Positions 33,754 through 45,068 are shown, counted from the stretch's first letter. The stretch is DNA of 64,000 bases from Aldrovandia affinis (GCA_029706075.1 JAINUG010000110.1:1583213-1647212), one strand, 5' to 3'. The notes: generated from the sequence alone by a model not told the origin. Translations and numbers: made by a program.

Positions 33754-33793
<40 letters not shown>
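33748..33793. repeat. (GT)n/(TA)n microsatellite
   Basis: A GT run followed by about 14 TA units, directly next to a MITE fragment. Confidence 0.92.
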
Positions 33794-33795
<2 letters not shown>

Positions 33796-33808
33796 GCTAA
33801 AAAGGTGT

Positions 33809-33942
33809 TGTTGTTTTTTTTATTTGACATTATAGAGTATTTTGTGTTGATCAGTGGCAATAAATCCCTATTAAATCCATTTTAATTCCATGAAGTAATC
33901 AAATAAAATGTGAAAAAAAAATCCAAAAGGATGAATACCTTG
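33809..33942 (-). mobile_element. Tc1-type MITE fragment
   Basis: In reverse it matches the 5248-5453 family: 'ggatgaatac', 'cataaaatgtga'-like blocks, 'gatcagtggcaata' and 'tagagtattttgtgttgat'. Both ends decay into (GT)n and (TA)n repeats. Confidence 0.75.
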
Positions 33943-33976
33943 TGTGTTTGTGTGTGTGTGTGTGTATATATATATA
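33943..33976. repeat. (GT)n(AT)n microsatellite
   Basis: A TGTG run followed by ATAT, abutting the MITE end. Confidence 0.9.
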
Positions 33977-35212
33977 TTTTTTTCCAGTGAGAGCCAGGTT
34001 TTCTTAAATGAAGTAGCTAAATTAATTAGCTTTTCCTTTCAGGGGAAACCGTTGCTTTTTGCTCACTTCTACTTTTTGGGGGTTTGCCTGATTAGCAGTA
34101 CAGTTCAGTGCTGCCATCCAAGCTTACCTTGGGGCACTGGGGATCGTCAGTGGACATTTACAATGATCAAGCCAGCGAGTTTAATCAGAAGGTCTGAGAC
34201 TAAGTGGGCCACGGCGGGGCACCTGCTGGTTGCTACTTTTGATGAATCCTTAGGCTTATTTTCACCCATGTCATCCAGCTTTGGCTGCTGTGACAGTAAC
34301 TGCCCTAGCATGCACAGGACACTCCCAGCACGATGGAGTCTTGGGCCCCCTTACCACTCACTCATTTCTATTTTAAGCAATAGCTGATTTTGAGGAAGAA
34401 ATGGCGAAATAAGAGAAATACATTTCTGATTACCAATGCGCACCCCACCGTTAGACCCCGCCGTTTCATGCGCAGCGTGCAGTCTTTCATTGCGATGAGG
34501 CCGTTTTAAGCATCGCTTGAAAATCGTGCACTGTGGCATGGCAAATTGCGAAAGGTCCCTTCGGAGAGAAGGCGGGGCTGCTCTATGCCTTGGTCTGAGC
34601 CCGACAGGCAGGGAATGCGATTCATAGGAACTCAATCCGAGAAATGAAAAGGCACATTAGCAGGTATTCACAGCGACTCCCTCTAGGCCCATCCATCCAG
34701 CCCTCACAAGGAGCAGCGGTGATCTTTGACCTTGACTGTGATTGATGTTATTCTTTCCAAAGCCTTGATGATCTACTCATTGTGTCACATATAGGTGAGA
34801 CATCACATCATCCAGGCTTTTACCATGGTATGATATATTATGCTTACTGTATTGGGACCATACCATATCACCAATTAATCTGTGAGGTGAAGGTGCATTT
34901 ATTACATAATTCTATGTTTTTGTCTCAGACTGAAGCCGTATTCTGTGAATTATTGCTTATAAAATGTCCTAAAACCTACTAATAATTCACAGCAGGACTA
35001 ATTGAGCTCACGGGGTGTAAGTATTATACCGATAGGGTAAATGCATACAGTACATAATTGGTAGGAGCCTGACAATGAGTTGATGAAGTGCATTTGTTAT
35101 GTAGCACTGATGTACTAGAGGCAACCGCAATCTGCATTATCCTGATTATGAGTTTACTGTTTCTTAAATGCAGAATAATTTAATGTTTTTTATTTTTATA
35201 TATATATATATA
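33977..35212. other. pcdh15: pcdh15 intron, partly GC-richer block 34110-34750
   Basis: The block is less AT-rich than its surroundings. It contains overlapping chance frames (147 codons on plus at 33944-34387, 94 on minus at 34351-34635) without recognisable domains. It could be unique conserved intron DNA. Confidence 0.4.
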
Positions 35213-35692
35213 TAGGTAACTGCTAAAATATAGAAACACTAAATGATGGATACGAGGTGTATAAAGGAGTGAAAAATGTAGTGCCAAAATAAAGGAAACA
35301 CTTGAGTAAATGATGGATACAAAGTATATTGAAAGCAGGTGCTTCCACACAGGTGTGGTTCTTGTGTTAATTCAGCAATCCCATTATGCTTAGGGTCAGG
35401 TACAAAAAGCTGGGCAGACCCAGTTGCCCATTATTTTGGCTACCATGGTTAGAAAAACTAACTTTACCATAGGCTGCAGGCGATTACTCAGAATGGCTTT
35501 GTATTAATTGACATTTACCTTGCCCTCTAAGGGGTTGAGTGGATCTAAATTATGCCAAGAAAATGCACCCAACACCATAACAGAGCCACCAGAACCTTTC
35601 ACCTTGGGAAGCAAGGTGATTTGAAGCTGTTCTGGTGGCTCAACATCCTATTAAGACACTGTTGGTGTTTTATTTATTTTGGTAGTTACCTG
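35213..35692. mobile_element. non-autonomous Tc1 derivative, 480 bp
   Basis: TA-flanked inverted ends ('taggtaactgctaaaata' left, 'tattttggtagttacctg' right) match the 4764-5235 family. The left terminus is partly repeated ('gtgccaaaataaaggaaaca' at about 35281). The interior carries 5' non-coding DNA followed by a reversed transposase piece near 35505-35590, so it is a rearranged chimera. Confidence 0.8.
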
Positions 35693-35695
35693 TAT

Positions 35696-36205
35696 ATACC
35701 CTGGGTATAAACAGTATTCATAGACAATAATTGATTACATAAGTATTCGCCCCCCTTGACTTAACACTTGGTAGAATCACCTTTAGCTGCAATTACAGCT
35801 GTGACTCTATTTGGAGATTCTCTACCAGCTTTGCACATCTGGACACTGCCATTTTCACCCATTTTTCTTAACAACATTGCTCGAGCTCCATCAGGTTGTA
35901 TGGGGACTATTGCTGAACAGAATTTTCTTTTCACAGATTCTCAGTGGGGTATATATCTGGACTGGGTCAGTCCAGGACATAGATTATTTTGTTTTTAAAC
36001 CACTCCAATGTGAATTTTGTTGTATGCTTTTGGTCATTGTCCTGCTGGAATATAAATCTTCTCCCAAGTCCCAGGTCTCTTGCAGACTACAGCAGGTTTT
36101 CCTCCAAGATTTGTATATATCATGCTCCATCCATTTTGCCCTTTATTTTGACAATCTTTCCAGTCCTAAAAGCAACCCCAAACAACATTATTTTGGCACT
36201 TTGTC
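35696..36205 (-). pseudogene. Tc1-type element with transposase remnant
   Basis: The left end 'accctgggtataaacagtattc' belongs to the MITE family at 5248. On the minus strand the interior encodes a Tc1 transposase region with FQQDNDQKHTTKFTLEWFK (second catalytic Asp retained), then VLD and a broken PSPDIYPTEN in place of SPDLNPIEN (Glu retained in frame). The right end is lost. This copy links the short MITEs to an autonomous Tc1 ancestor. Confidence 0.8.
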
Positions 36206-38005
36206 AAAGTGAAAAATAAAAGGTTTTACTGAAACAAATCTAATAAAAGCAATACTGCTTCTTTAACTTTGAAAATGAGTATGCCTTTGTTCTCTCTTAT
36301 GAAGAGGAAAAGGCATCATCAAAATATGAACCGTATGTTTGTCATGCTTCAACTGCTTTTTGCACAGGTTGGTTTTATTTTTTAAATACAAGATTATACC
36401 AATTTCAAGCGCTTTAGGGCATAAATTCCTTGATTATAGAAGTGGATATTTTCTATTTGAAAGATATCGCTTAATGCAAATTACAAAGTCGTACAAAATC
36501 AAACATTAAGATTGCCCTTGGAGAAATTCACAGATGGTGTTGTGTATCTTTAAATCAGGATTGCAACCCCCTCCCCCCACCACCCCCATACACACACACA
36601 CACACACACACACATTGTACACACAGTGGACACGAGCATAGCCCAAACAATGATTGTTCTTACCATGTATTAGTGCACATCTTGTAAGTCGCTCTGGATA
36701 AGCTTAAAATGTAAAATGCAAAATGCAGTGGACATTGTACACAAGTCTTCATTACCTTTGTTGGATGTGATTAATAGACCAAGACAGCAGTGTACTTTCT
36801 TTAGCGGACTTTGAAAGATTACAATTATGCAGTGCAGTTGGCTTGGGTAATGAAATGTAATCAGCAAGATGTTATATAGATGTTTATACCCTAGTGTGTG
36901 AATTCATTTGTTCCTTGCTGGGTCACACATCAGTCATTTCAATCCTGCCCTTGTTGATTGGGAAAACAGAAACAGACATGTAAGCCAATTTATACATTTG
37001 AAAGAAGAGACTCGTCTTAGCACAGTGTTTCTCCTAAAATATTCCAAGCAGCATGCACCTATTATCAGGGTAAGGCTAAATCCTGTAAAATCCATGGGGA
37101 TTAGAAGGGCTGATAAGCAAATAGAGAGATACATGAAGCAAATGCACTGAGAAGCTATAGTGGTTGTGTTTTTGGTGGCTGTCGTACGCGCTGTGGAAAT
37201 GCAGTGTGGCGGTGGAGATGGTGGAACAAAAACAGAAATGTGAGCTGAGGATTGAGAGACTTCAACACAGCTGGGAAAGAAACCAGACCCACAAGCGGGT
37301 GGTGGAAATCGTCAGGGTTTTAGCTGAGCTCAGTGATGGGTCAGTGTCAGATTACGTTCACCTAGGGACCTCGGTGTAAATGCGGCAAATCTGGCGGCAT
37401 GCGGGGAAGTGACGCTGGCTCTGACGATGGCATCACAATGCGTCAGTCTACCCTGCAATGTAAGAGATTGCGCCATCGCTCCCCCATAATCAAAGACCTT
37501 CGTTGCCAGGCAGCCGCAGCATTCATTTTGGGCATTGTTGTTATTATTGTTATGATTTGACCGGATATGAAAATGAAAATCAGTGTTGGTTGAATGCTGT
37601 CCCGGGCCTGTAGAGCAACATCTGTTTCATGGGCTCATGCATTATGCCTTTCATCGGGCTTATTGTTGTGTATCGATTTCCGAGGTGATTACTCTCAATG
37701 GCATCTGTCCAATCTCAGCATCTCTCTCTCAGGTTATCGCAGGCAGAGTCCTGCAAAGCGATTGTTTCTGGACTTCAGACATCCTCGCTCTTGCTCTCTC
37801 ACTCCCTTTTTCCACTCCTGTTTATTATCTGGGTATCAAATCTGGATCACAGCAGAGACACAGTGTTCATTTCAGATACATGACTGTGGTTGAGGGGAGT
37901 TTTTTTAATTTTTTATATATAGGTGATGATGATAAATGCACTGGATGACCATCTTGAAAACAACATTATGACTTTGAGAGTCATCGGATGTTTAAAAATT
38001 ATTTA
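36206..38005. other. pcdh15: pcdh15 intron; (CA)n at 36590-36614, otherwise unannotated
   Basis: A short CA repeat follows a C-rich run. 37150-37860 is less AT-rich with several overlapping plus-strand chance frames and no recognisable domain. Confidence 0.45.
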
Positions 38006-38340
38006 GGGGGCTTCCGATAGCTTAGCGGTCTAATGCACCCGTATTGTCTGGTCCTTTATGAGTGTGAGCTGCCTGTCACGGTTGCTGTTCGAAACCCAAC
38101 TGTACCAGACCAGCCCTGGTGGGGGCAACGTTTGCCCTCCGCCACAGGGGGAGGAGGGAGAGTGAGCCAGCACGAATTCCCCGAGAAGCGCGTAAGGGTG
38201 TTTCCAGAACATGGGTGGGCAAATTTCATTTAGAAGGAAGAGGAGTTTGCTGCCCTCTGAGAATTAGCTTGCCTCTGTGACAAATTGAAATAGATGGTAT
38301 AATTGGACACTAAATTGGGAGAAAAATGGGAAAAAATGAA
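38006..38340 (+). mobile_element. tRNA-derived SINE, near full length
   Basis: The head has A box-like 'gatagcttagcggtctaatg' and B box-like 'gctgttcgaaac'. Then comes 'accagaccagccctggtggg', a GC-rich body and the tail 'ggacactaaattgggagaaa'. It is the most complete head-to-tail copy of the family seen also at 15498, 19268, 60084 and 60477. Confidence 0.82.
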
Positions 38341-38399
38341 ACAAATTTAAGAAATATATATTTTTATATATACAAAACAACCCCCATTTTCCTGTTCAA

Positions 38400-39026
38400 G
38401 TGAATAACCTGAAATGGTACAAAGGTAAGCGGTAAACTGCCAGAGGTAAAAAAAAAAAATAAAAATAAAGTTTAAAAAAAAACTGAAAAACAATGTAAAT
38501 TTCATTTATAAAAAGGCCCTTTTCAGGGAACAAGTAATGGGTTAACGTGGGTTAACAGTCACTCTGTGCAAGTCGCCAGCTCTGGATCCAGCAAAAGAGC
38601 CCCAGACCATCACGTTTCCTCCTCCATGTTTGACAGTTGGTGTCACACACTGAGGAACCATCCTTTCGCCTACTCGACGGCGTACAAAAACCCTGCGTGA
38701 TGAACCGAAGATTTCAAATTTTGATTCATCGGTCCATAAGACCTTCTTCCAGTCTTCAGTAGTTCACTGGCGGTGCTTCATGACCCAGGCAAGCCTCTTT
38801 TTCTTATTTTGCCATCTTAGCAATGGCCTTCTTACTGCCACTAGACCTGTCAAACCTGCAGCTCAAGTGTCCTCCAGTTTCAAGTGCCTTTTGATGGTGT
38901 AGGAAACTACTCACTGCCAAAAATGTTACATTATTTTTCAGTTTTTGGTAACCTAAACTTCTTCTTTTTTTTTTAAACCTCTGGCAGTTTACCGCTTACC
39001 TTTGTACCATTTCAGGTTATTCACTG
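38400..39026 (-). mobile_element. Tc1-type non-autonomous element with ~47-bp inverted ends
   Basis: Near-perfect inverted repeats lie at 38400-38448 and 38980-39026, each containing 'aataacctgaaatggtacaa' and 'ggtaagcggtaaactgccag'. They enclose about 530 bp with a Tc1 transposase fragment on the minus strand. A single such end occurs at 10190-10235. Confidence 0.85.
38560..38900 (-). pseudogene. Tc1 transposase central remnant
   Basis: On the minus strand it reads VLWTDESKFEIFGSSRRVFV (first catalytic Asp), RRRVGERMVPQC, then TVKHGGGNVMVWGSFAG and GDLH. This is the middle of a Tc1 transposase. The helix-turn-helix part and the region with the second Asp and the Glu are deleted, so the element depended on another transposase. 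Confidence 0.85.
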
Positions 39027-41548
39027 TACAGTATTTAAATCACTTTAAATGTTATATTTCACTTAAATTTGATAAAATGCCAGGTGACACTGAATAAAAC
39101 TATTATAAACACATTTTGTGCATAGTGATAATTAGCCATTGTTTGATACTCTAATTGTAACAAGCCAACAAGCCAACATTGATATCATGCTTTACTAACA
39201 TCTAACATCATTAGCTGGCTAACTAGCTATCATTGTGTAGTATTTTTATGGAAAACGGTTTATATTAATTATATTACATCTTCCTGGCTGTTTGTCACAG
39301 TCAATTTTCAATATGCAAACCAACCTATAACAAGAAACCACTAAGACAAAACCAATTTAACAGTTACATATCATAAATAGCCATTCTCATGATCATTATA
39401 GTCAAACTAGCTTTTTTGGTCAAAAAAACAAAACCCATTTGATCTGTAGTTGTTCATTTGAAAACTTCTGAACTCTGTCTCTGTACTACAGTATTGAATC
39501 AATGCACCATAGTATTGAAAAACCTAGCCTTCCTTTTTAAAGAAATAAAATACAATAAATACTATTTGTAAATGTAGTACCACTGTGTTTTAAAGTATGT
39601 GACATCCCAACCACCTTTAAGGTGTGATTTGATTTGCGGACACGTGGACAGTCAAGGTCGTGCTTCTGATCTGAGGCTGTGCAGGGAGATGGTCTATTTC
39701 TCACCCCACCATGCCTTGTACACTACGTAAGCCGCTGATGGATTGGTGTCTGCAGCAGGGGCACTCATCTGCTCTCAGCCTCCTCCCTGTGCCCTCAGCT
39801 TTTCAGCGCTGTCTGAGGTTTGGCAGGTGAACAGATGGATGGTCTGATGCATAAACGGATGAGCAGCTTTGAATAATGCGTGTACACCAATTTTTGCGCC
39901 GTGTTTCACACCCATTTAGCCGTACGTTTTGTGCTGTGCCACGTCAAGGAAGTTTTGTTTTCCAGCCACATACACTACACTGCTCTGCACAGAGATAATG
40001 AGCACTGGGAAGATCAGAACATACCAACAACAACTTAACAAAATAACACACACCGCACACACACACAGATTTTTGAATATGGCCCCATCGTCTCTATGTA
40101 GGGGTATTGTTGCAACCTAGTGAGACTGCATTATTAATGAGTTCTCCACACAGGATGGCACGTTACATTGCATTAGTACACTTATTTGGTATTTCTTTAT
40201 TTGTTAGACACTCTTATTGCCTGCATCTTCAAGAACAAGTTAACAGCGCAGAATACAATAGCAAATAAGAAGGTACACTATAAGCCGTGGCACACAGCTT
40301 CCTAAAAGGTAACACAGAGACATTATATGTCATTATATTAAAACTCAAGTATCTAATCATAATTCATATTAAACCATGGTCATAAACTAGTTGGAGGCTA
40401 TCAGTATACCAGTACATAAAGGGCAAAAGGTTCCAGTGTGAAGGGTTTAACTGGCAGATTGAGTCATGTCTGAGTTTGATCTGTTTATTCTTTGTTTTCT
40501 TTCTTCTGTCTTTTTTTTGCAATTAGAGGATTGCAGGTAGATCCACCGAAGTTGTTTCACGCCTGTTTTAATCCTGAACAGTTTTCGGTATGGGAAGGTT
40601 ATTTTCTGTATTTGCACTGTATTTCTGCACTTCACACTATGCAATTATGTTATGAGAGCAATGTTCTTGAAGATGATTTTGACCTGGAAAGTCAAATTGA
40701 ATTAATTTGCATTCTAATGTACTAGTAGCACAGTAATAGATACCCAGAGAATAATGAACTATAGAGGGGCATTTGGTAGAATAAAACTGTTTTAATTGAT
40801 TATCTGTCTACTGATACTTTTGTGTTCTGTCATTTTTATTTTATTTTAGGGCATAGAGTACACGTGAATTCCCTTTTGAACCTTTCTTAATTTTTAATTT
40901 TTTAAAAAAGGGTAATTCTGTATGCAATTTTCAGCCATGTTTTCAGCCAAATTATGGCCATGCGTTTCTTGATGCCGATTAAGGAATACATGTCTTTGGC
41001 TGTGTTTAAGCAGCACTAAAAATGGCGTCCCTCAGTAACTTCATGATTGGTCACCTCAAAGTAATTATTGTTCCTTAATTTCACCAGTAGCTGGCTAACA
41101 GACGCCAAAAAGGGGATCCATCAAAGTAGCCTTAGCCCCTGAAAAGAGCTTGTGCCTGCAGGTGTTTATTTATTTGTAAAACATTTTCACGTTTCATTCA
41201 TGATGCCGTGCAGAGGAAAGGGCACACCCACATGAATATTTGATAGCTAGAGTATCTATTTATTCCCGCTCAGCAACTGTTGTTAGGGAGACACTACAGA
41301 GAGGACAAAACAAAATCTCTTAGAAGCCTAGACAGTAAGGGGTTTTGGGTTTCAGTGTTTCTGGTGTCACGTAACATGACACCTCCATCCGTGATGACTC
41401 ATTCATGGACAGCAGATTGCAGAGAGGCCAGGGTGGATAATCAATGCAAATTCATTCGTTTTCACGTACCTTGTTTATTCATGTGCTAGACACAACATAT
41501 TGATGCTGTGATCCACCTTAAACTGTTGGGAGCTGAGTCAGATGAACT
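39027..41548. other. pcdh15: pcdh15 intron, no feature seen
   Basis: AT-rich with small chance frames. 39600-39860 is somewhat less AT-rich. No element boundaries recognised. Confidence 0.5.
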
Positions 41549-42309
41549 TGTCTTGTCTCTGTGTGGAACCGAAACAGATATTGGCGCCAGAGAGCATTTC
41601 CGTTATGAGAGAACGGTTCTCTCAGACACTTCTGAGAGCGACAGCTCCACTCTTGCAGATGGCTTTGGCATGTGAAAATGCATATTCTTGTTCTAATTTC
41701 AAATGGTGCCACATTGAGAGATCGAGGTGGTTTTCTCCATTTCCACTGATCTGCATTACAACAGAATTCATAAGTCATAGCAACGATTTTGGATGATTTA
41801 TTCTTAGCCATCTTGTCTTCCATAAGCACCCATTCATTTTTTGTAAAGGTTTATGTGTCTAAAGCGCTGAAGTGGGAGCAATGGAGTGGAAAAAAGTATT
41901 CTCTGGTAACGAAGGTGTCTTGTCTCTGGTGTGGAACCGAAACAGATATTGGAGCCAGAGAACATTTCCGTTATGAGAGATTCCTAAGAATGGTTCTCAC
42001 AAAGAAACTTTGTCACAGACACTTTCTAGAGCGGCAGCTCCACTCTTGCGAATGGCTTTGGCGTGCGAAAATGCATATTGTTGTTCTAATTTCAGATGGT
42101 GCCACATTGAGAGAGACAGCTAGTTTTCCCCATTTCCACTGATCTGCATTACAACGGAATTCATAAGTCATAGCAACGATTTTGGATGATTTATTCTTAG
42201 CCATCTTGTCTTCCATAAGCACCCATTCATTTTCTGTAAAGGTTTATGTGTCTAAAGCGCTGAAGTGGGTGCAATGGAGTGAAAAAGAACATACTCTGGT
42301 AACGAATGG
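41549..42309. repeat. tandem duplication, two copies of about 370-390 bp
   Basis: Copy 1 (about 41549-41914) and copy 2 (about 41916-42309) share long blocks in the same order: 'tgtcttgtctctg...gtggaaccgaaacagatatt', 'gcagctccactcttgc', 'tgatctgcattacaac', 'attcttagccatcttgtctt' and 'ctctggtaacgaa'. Substitutions and an insertion of about 26 bp in copy 2 show it is not recent. The short minus frames starting MLMEDKMAKNKSSK occur once per copy. I do not recognise the unit. Confidence 0.9.
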
Positions 42310-43241
42310 AGATTCCTCTCACTGTGCACCTTGATGCATCTCCTCCTGCTCACTAGAATGAAGATGGGTTAAAACAGCCACTATGCTGCAACACCCTCCA
42401 TAAACTCTCTCTCTCTCTCTCACACACACACATACACACATGCATACATGCACACAGACACTTTTAACCATGTATATATTGTACTATGGTCACAATGATT
42501 CTGTGGCAAATGCTTTCTGAAATGTTGAGTTAAGCGAATGCACATTTTCACTTAACAGCTGAATTAGTAGCTTGGCTGGGAACGAAGAAATTCGGAGATT
42601 AAAATAACACGTAAAAGCCCTCGAACTCAGTCAGCCTGAAAACCCATCTTTTCTGTGATTTATATCTCAGAGTATAAAACTTTAGTTCACAAAACCTGAC
42701 CAACCAAGACTATTAATTTGATTCCACAGTGAATGTTCAACTTTGTTTTCCTCTGTGCAGACAACAATCTATTGTTTTATTGATGTATCAGATTTGAGAG
42801 CTCTTTTCATTGGTGTTGCTATTCTGTCGCTGACTGCAAATAAAACCATTATGTGCATCACTTCAGCAAAGTATTTACCGTATGTGAACCTAAAGCCTGC
42901 CATACACAGCTCAGCTGAATGTAGACTCAATTCACCTACTGTAAGATTTTCCAAAATAGGTGTCATACAATGCAGAGACTGAATAGAGCTAAGCACAACT
43001 CAATGCATTTAATTAAACTGGCCCTGGTACTTTTTCCAAACATTCCCCCTTGGGTTACACCAGAATGAAAGATTCAACTTGTTCACTCTTCAGATTGGAA
43101 CAAAACTGATGGCATCCCAACAGATTTTTCTGTTGAGTTTTTTAGGGTTTTCACACTACTAACAGTGATGGTGACTCATCACATCAGTTGAGCTGAGTCT
43201 AGATTTCTTCAGTTGGTCTATGGGCATCAGCCTTAATTTTT
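42310..43241. other. pcdh15: pcdh15 intron; (CT)n(CA)n at 42404-42460, otherwise unannotated
   Basis: A compound CT/CA microsatellite followed by AT-rich DNA. Confidence 0.55.
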
Positions 43242-43396
43242 ATATTGTTTTGGTAATATCAGCATACCAACAGTATAGGGAATTACATTCAATATTAATA
43301 TTAATATGTTCCTTAACATATTAATATATTGTTTTGGTAATATCAGCATACCAACAGTATAGGGAATTACATTCAATATTAATATGTTCCTTAACA
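43242..43396. repeat. tandem duplication of a ~77-bp unit
   Basis: Copy 1 (43242-43318) and copy 2 (43326-43396) both run from 'atattgttttggtaatatca' to 'gttccttaaca'. They are identical except that copy 1 has one extra TTAATA unit. The near-identity indicates a recent event. Confidence 0.95.
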
Positions 43397-43569
43397 GTAG
43401 GAACTAAATTTAGCATTTATAACAGGGCAGGGATTTGAGTAATATCCAAAACTATGAGATTTACTCATGCATAAGCATAATACTGTATTCATGCATTTGT
43501 TTAAGTGTCATATATGGACTTGTTGGAAATACGAGGTAACTTAATTTGCAAACGTAAAGCAACATGAAA

Positions 43570-43665
43570 AAGGATGCCTGAGGAAGGTCATTGGACCGAA
43601 ACTTTGCACCTAATAAATGTCATTTCAAGAAGAGACAGTGTGCAGAAATCCTTTTTGATCTTTAC
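43570..43665 (+). repeat. dispersed repeat fragment ('cctgaggaaggtcattggaccgaaac')
   Basis: The segment resembles the GAAGAAGG...GACCGAAAC part of Penelope-like element termini in fish, followed by 'cctaataaatgtcattt'. A second, more diverged instance flanks the SINE at 60430-60462. Confidence 0.35.
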
Positions 43666-43860
43666 TTATGTTTGATTTGTCTCCTTTGCCCATGTCCCAG
43701 AGACTGTCACTCCATTGTACAAAAGCTTCTTCTTTGAATAACCTCTAAAGCAAGCAAATGTGTGTTGTATCTTTCCCACTGAGAATAATTTAGCATTTCT
43801 CTATGCTAAATATCTTTTTACCTAAGCTTAACAAGCTTTGGTGAGACAAACTATTTCATG

Positions 43861-43922
43861 CTTTTCTTTTCTTTTACCACTTTGTCCTGCGTTCTGCTGA
43901 TGACACTAACTCTTGACTCCAG
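43861..43922 (+). promoter_or_regulatory. pcdh15: splice acceptor region of the pcdh15 microexon
   Basis: A pyrimidine-rich stretch (43861-43890) is followed by two TGC motifs (43888-43890 and 43895-43897). A branch-point-like CTAAC lies at 43906-43910, and the AG is at 43921-43922. TGC motifs just upstream of a very short exon are the binding pattern known for the SRRM3/SRRM4 microexon factors. Their use here is inferred. Confidence 0.55.
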
Positions 43923-43937
43923 ACTGGCAATACGAGG
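43923..43937 (+). CDS. pcdh15: pcdh15 15-nt microexon (DWQYE)
   Basis: These fifteen bases sit between an AG at 43921-43922 and a donor gtaaga at 43938. With the last base of the preceding coding exon they encode D-W-Q-Y-E, residues 32-36, and the final base starts the next codon. Mammalian protocadherin-15 has the same DWQYE just before its first conserved cysteine, which strongly supports this tiny exon. It is phase 1 at both ends, so skipping it would remove exactly five residues at the mature N-terminus and keep the frame. That N-terminus lies next to the surface that contacts cadherin-23 in the tip link. Normal gene-finding would probably miss it. Confidence 0.88.
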
Positions 43938-44651
43938 GTAAGACCATAAATATTTTCCTTAGCACTCTTTTGTCTCTTCATGTGAGCTGGCCACAGCGCT
44001 CCACATCCCCCTGCTGTCCCCCTCTGTGTCTGTCACTCTTCTCAGTCTGCCTTAACAGTCATTGTGTGTAGCCGCCAGCTACTGTATGTGCCTTGCTTTA
44101 GTTCTCTCCATGGTGCTTGCGTATAAAGCCATGCAAGTTTCATGTGGTGGTACAAGTACCGCGCGTAGTGTTGCTTGAAGTAAGTCGAAAATGAAATGTG
44201 CTGTAAAGCAGTGTTGTTCCCCCAGCCCTGGTCCTGAGGGCACACTTTGTACACTGGCTTTTGTTCCATCTGTTTTCAATGAATCAATTGACCTGAATTA
44301 ATCCTTGTAGGTCCCAAAACGGTTAACTGAATAACTAATTCATCTTAATCAATTAGGTGGATTACTAATCCATTTTGATAAATGGGTGAAAGGACACGAG
44401 GGAGCAGAAATGAAACGTAACGTATGTCTCTGCTGGTGCAAGCGAAATTCAAACAACACACTTCAGTCACAAAGGACCTGTGGCAGGTACCTGGGATGTT
44501 ATGTCAAATCCGGATCAGCAACTTTAATTAACCCTGCATGAACAGTGTTCTGCTGGGACCAGGGTTGGGGACTTGGTATGAGGTACAGTGTATGCTGTTG
44601 TTTGAAATGCATTGAAACATTCTCAGTTTTATTTTTATCCTTGGTTTCCAG
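43938..44651. other. pcdh15: short pcdh15 intron containing a MITE-like segment
   Basis: This 714-nt intron separates the microexon from the ECKL exon. Most of its right half is the inverted-repeat segment at 44219-44570. Confidence 0.8.
44219..44570. mobile_element. inverted-repeat element ('agccctggtcctg' ends)
   Basis: The left end is 'cccagccctggtcctgaggg' and the right end 'ctgctgggaccagggttggg'. The AT-rich interior has TTAATT/AATTAA words. A better-preserved relative lies at 53650-53832. It is non-coding and the class is undetermined. Confidence 0.55.
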
Positions 44652-44717
44652 AATGCAAGCTTTCCAGGACAGGTCCACCTGCCACCATTGTAGCGATTGA
44701 TGAGGAAAGTCCCAATG
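44652..44717 (+). CDS. pcdh15: pcdh15 coding exon, start of cadherin repeat EC1
   Basis: This 66-nt exon follows a tttccag acceptor and ends at donor gtatgt (44718), phase 1 to 1. It encodes residues 37-58: [20 protein letters not shown] then P-N, with the last base opening a Gly codon. The human protein reads ECKL/[20 protein letters not shown]-like sequence at the same place, so the match is nearly residue for residue. The Cys is the conserved EC1 cysteine found in protocadherin-15, and IDEE contributes early calcium-site acidic residues. Being symmetric, the exon could be skipped without shifting the frame, but that would remove the first strand of EC1. Confidence 0.95.
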
Positions 44718-44991
44718 GTATGTATTGGATTTCCAGTGTTTCTAATAGACCTGCCTTCAAATATTTATGGTAAAGACAAGTAAACTGCACCATTGGTTCT
44801 AATAACCCTTGAACTGCTTGTGGCATTGTAAATAAAGGGTGAGTTGTTCTGGCACACACTTAAATCTTGCTGCAATTTACCAGTTATGTTGACTATGATG
44901 ACTATGATGAAGTCTAGATTTGACTAAATTCAAACGTATATGGATATTTGTGCGTATGTCTTATATATAACTTGTATATGTATATTGATAA

Positions 44992-44994
<3 letters not shown>
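44718..44994. other. pcdh15: start of an 18.3-kb pcdh15 intron
   Basis: The intron extends from 44718 to 62999. This first part has no recognised feature. Confidence 0.7.

Positions 44995-45042
<48 letters not shown>
44995..45042. repeat. (CA)n microsatellite
   Basis: About 24 uninterrupted CA units, lying just before the SINE at 45069. Confidence 0.97.
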
Positions 45043-45044
<2 letters not shown>

Positions 45045-45068
45045 TCACACAGATACAGACACAGACAC

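Noticed and set aside
33944..34387. 147-codon plus frame
   Set aside because: It begins in a GT/TA microsatellite and shows no known domain.
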